A stretch of 64,000 bases of DNA from Piscicola geometra (taxonomy: Eukaryota > Annelida > Clitellata > Hirudinida > Piscicolidae), in NCBI GenBank assembly GCA_943735955.1, contig OX030957.1, positions 935,001-999,000 on the forward strand, given 5' to 3'. Below are positions 55,753 to 64,000 of this stretch, piece by piece. The position numbers and the translations under genes were made by a program. The first letter of the stretch is position 1. Every line of letters begins with the position of its first letter. The notes beneath the pieces were generated by a model that had not been told where the DNA came from, did not search any database, and was given only the letters and a program-made list of their open reading frames with translations.

Positions 55753-56993
55753 ATAACGAAACGAAACGAAACGATCTTTTATTTGCTCCTTAGAATTAAA
55801 TTTCAAATAAGTTTGATAATAAGAAGTGATCGAGCTCAATCATGAGCTCATCTAGCACAGTCACCTTGACATGATTGTTCAAAGTTTCAAATGATTATCT
55901 TAAATACTACATTATACAAAAATGCCAATAATCAAATATCTACAGATTAAAATATCCCATAGTAACATAATTTCAATGCAAAACAATTTAAATCATAAAA
56001 GACAGAAACATTATTGTTCACTTGAATTCATCTTCACATGCAAAATGTTTAATATCGGCTCATAAAATTTATTATATAATTTATCATACAAATACACTCT
56101 CATACTTACAATTATATACATGTATTATACGTACAGTATTTGAAATTACCTATCCACTAATTATTAAAAACAATTTAATCTTTCTTTTAAAATCAGCAAT
56201 CGATGTAGTCTTGTATTGGAGCCACTCTTAAGAATGACATTCCAAGACCGAGGACCTTTGCAAAATATATGCATGTAAAAAATATTAGTTCTCGATTTAT
56301 TTGATTGCAGATAATTAAACATTCTGTTACTTGTTACATGCTTATAATAGTTATCAAATGCAACCGGCAATTTATTATTGAGTTGATTATACACAAAAAT
56401 CAATGCAAAATAGATATTTAATTGAGTGAAGTTAAGATTATTTGTTGTGGTGAATAATTCCTTTGTGTGCGACCTTATCTTTGACATGGTGATAATCCTG
56501 ATGGCTCTTTTCATCATTAGTTTGACAGGATTCGTGATCGATTGATATGTGCCAGCCCAGACAATGTTGCAGTATGTAACATGTGGCATACATAACGAGT
56601 GAAACAACAGGTGTAGGGATCTTTTGGAAAGATAAAACTTCATCTTGATGATCAAACCAGTTGATCTGGCTAGTTTATTTAAAACACTGGTAACATGTTC
56701 TCTAAAACTTAATTTCTGGTCTAGATGAACGCCCAAAAATTTAACAGTTTTATTTTCATTGATGTCGATGTTATTTAGTTTAATTTTCTATGGTTCCTTG
56801 TAATTTAAAAATTGGGTAGAGCCAAAAATTATCATTTGCGTTTTGGTGTTGTTTAATGTGAGTTTCTTTAGTGCAAACCAGGAACTCACATGTTTAATTT
56901 CTTCTTCTGTGGCATCAAGAAGTTTTTTAATATATTTTCCTTTGCTAAAAACATTGGTGTCGTCCGCAAAACAAATATAATTGAATATAACGA
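55753..56993 (-). mobile_element. 5'-truncated LINE with FADD reverse-transcriptase motif and tandem-repeat 3' tail
   Basis: The minus strand carries the last ~270 codons of a reverse transcriptase. It starts at the catalytic motif ICFADDTNVFSKGK (from about 56985), continues through FLGVHLDQKLSFREHVT and LHLLFHSLCMPHVTYCNIVW to RMFNYLQS..SRTNIFY, and stops at 56164. One in-frame TAG (56788-56790) is the only visible break. The 3' UTR runs to about 55760 and ends AATAAAAGA followed by three to four CGTTT units, the short tandem-repeat tail typical of CR1/L2-group elements. The 7-bp ATAACGA occurs at both edges (55753-55759 and 56987-56993) and may be the target-site duplication. 5' truncation is usual for LINE insertions. 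Confidence 0.85.
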
Positions 56994-59031
56994 TAAAAAA
57001 TTCTAATTAGACTGCAATGGTTTAAAACATGGTTTAAAAAAACATATATAACAAAACAAAAAAACAAAAGCATGTATTCAGTTTATAAATTCTATTTGCC
57101 TAAGTGGGTTCAGTGGTGACTGATGAAGGTAACGACATGAACACAATGATAAGCGTAAAAATTTCTTTAAATAAATAGGAATATTTTACAATAATTTTTG
57201 CAAAAAAAAATAGCGTGAGTTTTCAAATAATTGCATTAAAGAAAAGTTTGAAAAAAAGAATTTGATTAGTTTTTAAAACTACTGGAGTTGTGAATGATGC
57301 ATTGTAAAAGCCTGTTCAACTTACTTTTGTACGCTGCCCTCAAAACAGATGTGAACGGATGGACAGAACAGACTTTATTTTATAAAAGAGTAATAGTAGT
57401 GAGAGTACCGTAAAATACCAATATATTCGTAAAATTTTAAATAATTGTTTTTTAAATCTACGAAATTGAAGGTATAAGGAAAAAAGAATAATTTTAGTAA
57501 ATTTCCGATATTTTCCTATAAATACTAACGAAACCTAATTTAATAATAATTTTTTTAAAATTTATGATTATAGTTGTCATTTTTGAAAAGTAAAAAATAG
57601 TATGACTATATTATTAAAATTCAGTTAATAAAATTTTTTATGTTTGCCATATTTACCACTATAGACATTCTAGTTTAAAAAAATTTTTTTTTACAAACTA
57701 AGGGTCCAAAAAACAATTATTTTTTATAAAAATGATAATGTACGAAAATTGAGAGTGTAAAAAATTTCTTGTCTTTTACGTTATTGGCAATCAGATAAAT
57801 AAGAAGATTGAAAAAAGACTAATGAATAAAATATAATAAAAACTAAATTCATTAAAAAATACTGTTACCAACGAGTGAGAGGATACCTCTGCAATGCAGC
57901 TTGCGTGCTTGCATCAACTGAAAGACCATATGTCGAGAGAATGTCATCCGTCAGCGTGTGGCATTTAATAATTTCTTGTAAACATTTGTTCTTTATGGCG
58001 TCTTTTTGATTTATTTTCTTTTTTCGAGATTGATTTATTACTTAAGATCGAATGAGATTGAAAAGATTGTCAGCGATTTATTTGGAATCTAATAAAAAAA
58101 AGAATCTTCTCGTCTTCAACATTCACATCCATGGAATATTTTTCTTATTCATCAACGATCACCATCATCTTGATGCTATCACCATTATCGGAATATTATT
58201 TACTGTTTTTTTCATCATCACTATCAGCTAATTAGTCACAATCCCAAGTCATTTATTTATGAATAATCTATATCCATTGCTAATATCTATATGAATATAA
58301 ATGCAAACTACACGCATATGAATGAATTTTTTATTTTTTTATTTGTATCTTAAAAAGTTACTCTAGAATTTTTTTCCAATTATAGATGATACCAAGCCCA
58401 AGGTGTTGATAAATTTTTTAAATAAACAAAATTCAAAAAGGATTATAGAACTTAATTGGCTAAAGTTATACCAATAAAAACCATTTTTTCCAAAGCACGC
58501 ACTCAATAACTAATATTTTCTATTATAAAAAAAGTGGAAATATTTAATGAAGTTGAATTAATTCTATTTTTAAACCTGTGTTTTGTACAATTTCATTGAA
58601 ATAAATTCATGAAATAAAAAACTACATGAATAATATTAACTCTAAAAGTTATAAATTAGTTCACTTTATAAACGAAAAAGCACTAATATATGCATAAAAA
58701 ATTCCATTATTATAATAAATTTTTCATGAGAGTTTTATTGTTTGCTGCGTAATAGAATGGCAATAAAAGAATATTAGTTAAGCCATAATTTTTTTAAATC
58801 TTAATTAAAGAATAAATTTTTATTTTCTCAATATAACTGGTGAATTTTATTGAGGTTAACAAATAAAAAAATTTAGTAATGACGCACTTTTCCCTCTTTT
58901 TTCCAAAAAGATAGTTATTAAATAAAAACAAATGCCTATTAATGATGCGCCAAGGCACGCAACTGAGGCACCCTCACACGACATAAGTCGTGAAACACCG
59001 CATCATATACACTAGGTATATGATAAATCAC
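56994..59031. other. Gene-poor AT-rich region
   Basis: No gene seen. From about 58930 to 59031 the sequence is GC-richer and adjoins the tRNA-like element, so it may be that element's body. Confidence 0.35.
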
Positions 59032-59104
59032 GGTTGGATTAACAGGGATTCGAACTAGTAACATTTTAGTTGCAAGTCCAATGAATTACCACCTAAGCCA
59101 ACCC
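59032..59104 (-). repeat. tRNA-like sequence, pseudo-tRNA or SINE head
   Basis: On the minus strand a 7-bp acceptor stem GGGTTGG/TTAATCC (with three G-U pairs), an A-box GGCTTAGGTGGTAATTC, an anticodon-like loop CTTGCAA and a B-box GTTCGAATCC are recognisable. The T-stem (ACTAG against CCCTG) and the anticodon stem (TTGGA against CTAAA) are mismatched, so it is unlikely to be a working tRNA. A GC-richer body with the inverted repeat CATATAC/GTATATG continues downstream to about 58930. Confidence 0.55.
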
Positions 59105-60149
59105 ACTCGCCTATAAGCAGCATAATAAAAAAACACTTTTACTATTGGGGTACGCAACCTTTTAACCTTTTTAATCCTGCAATTTGGCCAGCTTGCCGGG
59201 TAGTTTCAAAACAGTTTTTTATTCATTTTTTAGTGTTAATTCTCTCGTAATATTTCAGGTTTAATAATTTTTTAAAACTTTTTTAAAAGTTGAAAACCAA
59301 ATAGCTCGCATCATTTAAAATCCGGACTATTTTGTTTGCACAAAATTGAGTTCTGGAAGAAAATATTATAAAAAACTATAAAAATATTTTTTTTTCTTAT
59401 AACTCAACTTTAAAATTTAATCTTATGAACAAAATAGGTGTAGAAATATGCCGCAAAGCATTCTAAGTTTATATAATCAACTCAAAGATCATTATCGGTC
59501 CTGTTTTAATCATATTCATGTTCACTCTTTTTATCTCCAATTTTTCATGATTTTCTTCACGTCTTTTTCATGATAATATTACTCCCGTACTCACCGTCCA
59601 TCATCATAACAACGCCCGAAACCAGCATTGAAGAAACTTTTTTTTCTAAATCTTTATCAATTGAGCCTTTCACTCAGTTGCCAAAAGCGTATTTGCATTC
59701 GATTAATCAAGATTAATTATTTTTCAAAAAGAACATATTTTTGTTTTTAAGATTCATCAGCGTTATGAAAAAAATATTATACATATTATAAAAAACTATA
59801 AAAAAAATTTTTTTTTTATAACTCTTTATAAATTTTATAATTTTATAAATTTATAAAATTCATAAAAACTGAAAAAATAAATCACGACTTTTTCATTTTC
59901 TTCACATTTCTTTCAAAACTACTTTGCGGATAATCATGCTTGAATTAGTCTCGGACGCTTTAAAGCCAGGCGAATATGACAAAGAAGGAATTAAAAGATT
60001 TTACGGTCGTATTTCGTGATGATAGAAGCGTGAGTTTGAAGAAGGATAAAGTTCAGAAGTTTATTGTTGTGAAAATACGATGAAGTAAACGAGCGTTTTT
60101 TATAACAGTTTTAATTTTAATACTACTAATAATACACTTTTTTATAGTG
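59105..60149. other. AT-rich intergenic DNA
   Basis: No feature supported. Confidence 0.35.
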
Positions 60150-60192
60150 ACGTATAACCCGAAGGTTATCTAGGCCACTTGGGCTGCAAATT
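60150..60192 (-). repeat. 3' fragment of the SINE-like family seen in Rac intron 4
   Basis: The minus-strand sequence GCCCAAGTGGCCTAG..CGGGTTATACGTCA matches the 3' end of the element at 26357-26390 and is likewise followed by an A/T-rich trinucleotide tail (AATAATAGTAGT-like). It looks like a strongly 5'-truncated copy. Confidence 0.5.
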
Positions 60193-61161
60193 TTCTTCTA
60201 CGAAAAACAGCTTTAACAAAATAATCTCGAAAGAAATAAAAATAAACAATATTTAAATATAAATAAATGCATATACGCATAATGGTTTTTTTGAGTATAC
60301 ATTCGAAATTATACATTTGAATTATATTTCTTATTTCATAGCATTGAAATTTAATACATTGTGTTTTTCCGATCAGCTCTCATTATAGAAAATTGTTAAC
60401 AAAAGAATTATATTTTTAAAAAATTGTGACAGGAAAAATTAAAACACACGATGTATCACAAATGATAATTAGTTTATTTATTCATTTTATTTGAATTGTA
60501 CAATAAATAGGAAAAACATTTAAGTGCATTTTCTTTGGAGATATATGTACAAAAAAGGTTTATAATATAAAAATTTTGTCCAAACACTTACAAAAACCTA
60601 TCATTCAAAAGATGTGTTATTCCAGTGCTTTAGGAACTTTAAAATATTTTGTATACAGGTTTCTATATGCTCTAGAAACAAGGTTTTTCAAAAGACTATC
60701 TTCAGAATACCAGAAGTTTTATTTGGCAAAAATATTTAGTTTAAGATCTATCCTATTCATATTTTTCATTTAATTATTTTAAAATAAAAATACGACTTGT
60801 AAAGCTAAAAAAAATCATTGGCAAAATTGTCTGCTTTCAATTTATTAAATCAAGTACTTTGCTATCGAAATCAATAAAATCCTTATTTAAATACAATTTT
60901 TTCCAAAGTTTTTACAAATGAGACAGGCTCTCAAACAAACGTTGTCGCTAGATAGGAACAAACAAGAATCGTCGTATAATAAATGTGACATTTCGAAAAA
61001 GATTTATTTTCTAATTTTAGTCTTCTAATGGAAAAAAAACTTTTCTTTGTGGATGCAAGATTTAGGAAGTTTAATTTAAATGTATTTATTTTTACCATTT
61101 AAAACAATAAAATTCAATAACCAAATATTTTTTTAATTGATAAACTTTTGATCAAGAACTA
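60193..61161. other. AT-rich intergenic DNA
   Basis: Nothing recognised. The 65-codon frame 60576-60773 starts with ATG but has no clear features. Confidence 0.35.
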
Positions 61162-61186
61162 ATGAAAAATTCCAATCTCAGTCAGA

Positions 61187-62304
61187 TTCTGGTATCTACG
61201 GTGGATGACATGGAGTTGTTCAATGAAGAAGTGATGGGTCTTCCGATACTGATGAGGATATGGGCTGAGTATAACCACAGCGAATATATTGGAGCTGCCT
61301 ACGAAGGACCCCACTTTGAGAGTGAGTACAACCTGGGTGAAATTGAAGGATTTATAACTAATAAATGGGTGGCTTAATGAGTCGAAATAAAAATAAATTG
61401 TTGATAACAGACTAAATTTAGATCATTTAAAAGTAATATTTAAAAAATCACTGCAATCGATTAAGTCAGTATCCAATGGAGACTACATTTATATTCTGTT
61501 CCTACAATTTCTTAATCATAAGAATGTTTTTTCCATAAGTTACCATTTTAAAAAATTACTTCTGTATCCCTTTTGTCCTACTTGTAATATTGTACGTATG
61601 ATTAATCTCGTTTAGCTTTTTAATGTTTTATTTATTAACGCATAAAAGTTTCATTATATTTTTTCATCAAATTTCAATTATATAAAAAAAGTATGATGAC
61701 ATCTCAAGTCAAAATGATAAATGCCATATCATACGTCTCGTTTATTGGCAATGTTGTTTTTAATGTGACTTAATTTGTGCCTAAATTACTTGGCTCAGAT
61801 GGTAAAAGCTGAAATGTAATTTAACTTAAAAAAGTAAATATTTATTTATTTATTATGAATTGTAAAAATATTCATCCTAAGAAAAATATAGCAAGTCGAA
61901 CTTTTCTTACAAAATTACTTCTTCGAATCCCGTTGATCGTCACCGCTATCTAATACAGCACAAATCAGTCGACACTATGCAATCAAGCTCATTAATGCTT
62001 CATCATTAGTCCTGACTCTTAATATTTTGTAAATAAAAGTATTTTCTTTAGACAGCCTTTTAGATTTAATAACTATTTTCAACAAGCTGTTTTACTTGAA
62101 GTTTCAAACAATTATCATAGTGTAATCGAATTTACAAGTTTAAATGTTTTTTTATTAAAATTACTAAATCGATTTTTTTCATTGCTCCCAGACGATATGG
62201 CACTCCTGGTGGACACCTCACACCCGATGATCTACCCAGAGTTCCAGAAAGGCATCGAGTGGGCCAAAAAGTCAATTCAGTCGAAAAAAAACTTTTGTTT
62301 GCAA
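61187..62304 (+). CDS. Two exons of an unrecognised gene, probably continuing past 64 kb
   Basis: Exon a ends at 61321 (GAG A, donor gtgagt). Its start is uncertain: acceptor ctcag at 61186, cagtcag just downstream, or an ATG at 61162. Exon b is 62192-62304 (acceptor ctcccag, donor gtaaga). Phases join to give ILVSTVDDMELFNEEVMG, LPILMRIWAEYNHSEYIG, AAYEGPHFENDMALLVD, TSHPMIYPEFQKGIEWAKKS and IQSKKNFCLQ. The sequence is protein-like (charged helices, aromatic residues), but I could not assign a family. No further exon was found up to the right edge, so the rest is likely outside the window. Confidence 0.5.
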
Positions 62305-64000
62305 GTAAGAAATGTTCTAGAATGATTTGATTTCACTAAGTTGTATTATCATAATTTCAAATTATATGCATTGCCTTCATCGCACGTTGAAAAATTAGAA
62401 TTAGATTTAGGATGAAATGTCGTTTCAACATCGAGTGACTTCAAAGTAAATCATTCGAAATGACATCTATCTAATGAGTTTGTTAAAATTTTGTTTAAAT
62501 TATTCACTCCCGTTCAAATCAAGACTGATGTAAACGCATTTGGCAAAAGACTTGTTCTTAATTTCGAAATAAGATAAAAAATTTAATAGAATATAGTAAA
62601 CAATCTTTGATATGTTGCTTAATAATAACAAAAAATGTCATACAACGTTATTCTGTTAAGGTTATATTTTCTTTGTCAATTTACATTAATGGACTCATTA
62701 CGAAACCAAGAGCACCCCAACATGCCAGATTGTTCGAACATTCATAATGTTTAGACAACATCATTTTTCGAAAAAATAATGTTTTATAGCCCTTTGTTTA
62801 AACATAACTTTTAAAATTAGAATGTCTATAGTGGTAATTATGGCAAAAAATAATTATACTCGTAACTGAACTTCAATAATATTATGATTACTTTAATTTA
62901 AAAAAATAAAAAGACTAATGATCAAAAAACTTCAATATTTATCCATTTAGAACTTTTTGGATTTAATTGAAAAAATAATTATATTTTCGTGAATTTGAAA
63001 AAAACAATTATTTCAAAATGTGGAAATATATTGATATTTTACGGTATTTACGTTTTGGATTTTTTTCTTCTGAAATGGGACAAAATATCTGTTTTTTCCA
63101 TAATTTATTTCCTATAAGTAACTTTCATTTTTTTAATTATATTTTTTTACTGTTTATGTCATAAACTTTAATTTTTTTTCAAACCCTATTAACACTATTG
63201 TCATCGCTATCCTTCACAGTACCTCTTATAATTGAGGCATCAATATCATAGTTGAAGATTTTATTTTGAGTTTGAACTTTATTTTATTAAAAGTATCTTT
63301 GAACAGAGACTTTTACTTAAAATTCATGTACTCAAGAGTAAACTTGAGCAATGCAACTTTATTGGGCATATTTATCTAGTCTTAACCAAAAAGTTGTTTA
63401 AGAACCTAACGCACTGTTTTCTGATAATGACTGTTCACACTGTTTTATTGCTCTAACATCACCATAAATATTAATTACAAAGAGTAAATACTAATTGAAA
63501 AAAGAATTTGTTTAGAACTAACTATTTAAAATATTGCATTTCAAGTTTTTTTATTCTTCCAAAAATATAGATATATATAACTTATCACAAATCACAAAAG
63601 TTTTCGAATAAAAGCACAAATCATTTTTCGGATTTCAAAATATTCCTCTATGCGCGCCTCTGAAACCAGTACAATTTGACAACAAATGTACGTGATAAAT
63701 CAAAAAAAGAATTAAGGGAAATGCCTCGTATATCATAGAAGCGTTTTTGATTTCCGGTGAACGTCAGTTCTAATTTTGATTTTTCATGAAAGTTTTTAAA
63801 CTCACACTATCATTTTCATTTATATTTCCACACTCTTTAATAGAAATAGCTTAGGTTTAATTTATTTTCGTTTAACTCTTCCTAAATGAAACTGAAATGT
63901 TTAAATATGGGTCATGCCATTTGCGCTAAAAATCTTCAAAATATGATTTCATTTAATTAAATTTTGTAAAACAAATTGTTTTTATTCAGAAGCACTTCAA
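62305..64000. other. Intron or intergenic DNA to the right edge
   Basis: AT-rich with no recognisable exon. Probably intron of the preceding two-exon fragment. Confidence 0.3.

Overview
The window is animal nuclear DNA. It is AT-rich, with short intron-split genes (GT-AG introns, plus two convincing GC-AG introns), microsatellites, LINE remnants and tRNA-derived SINE-like pieces. The genes point to a motile-ciliated, non-vertebrate bilaterian: a SoxB-type HMG-box factor, a Rac GTPase, mitochondrial adrenodoxin reductase, axonemal dynein light chain 1 and a D8C-domain secreted protein. A spiralian or other small-genome marine invertebrate would fit, but the species cannot be fixed from sequence alone.

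Layout: a single-exon SoxB gene (25-1701, -) is followed by about 17 kb without a credible gene, which holds GC-richer islands in an AT-rich background, a (CA)n tract, a ~770 bp pure GAGT tetranucleotide array and a tRNA-like element. From 18.8 to 38.8 kb the window is gene-dense: FDXR (+, 12 exons, 540 aa), a 151-aa single-pass membrane protein (+, 5 exons), Rac (-, 6 exons, 192 aa), DNAL1 (+, 10 exons, 195 aa, divergent from Rac with 303 bp between start codons) and an unrecognised 960-aa protein with a predicted N-myristoylation site (-, 6 exons). From 42.1 to 46.0 kb lies an unrecognised 698-aa type I membrane protein (-, 8 exons). It is divergent from a secreted D8C-domain protein at 47.2-49.0 kb (+; first exon not found).

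From 49 to 64 kb the window is gene-poor. It contains one possible alpha-L-fucosidase-like exon, a 5'-truncated LINE carrying a FADD reverse-transcriptase motif and a tandem-repeat tail, SINE-like fragments and two exons of an unrecognised + strand gene that probably runs off the right edge.

The genes form no operon or pathway. Gene models were assembled by hand from splice-site phase and, for FDXR, Rac, DNAL1 and the D8C protein, from agreement with known family sequences. For the orphan genes the phases are mutually consistent, but no transcript evidence was available.
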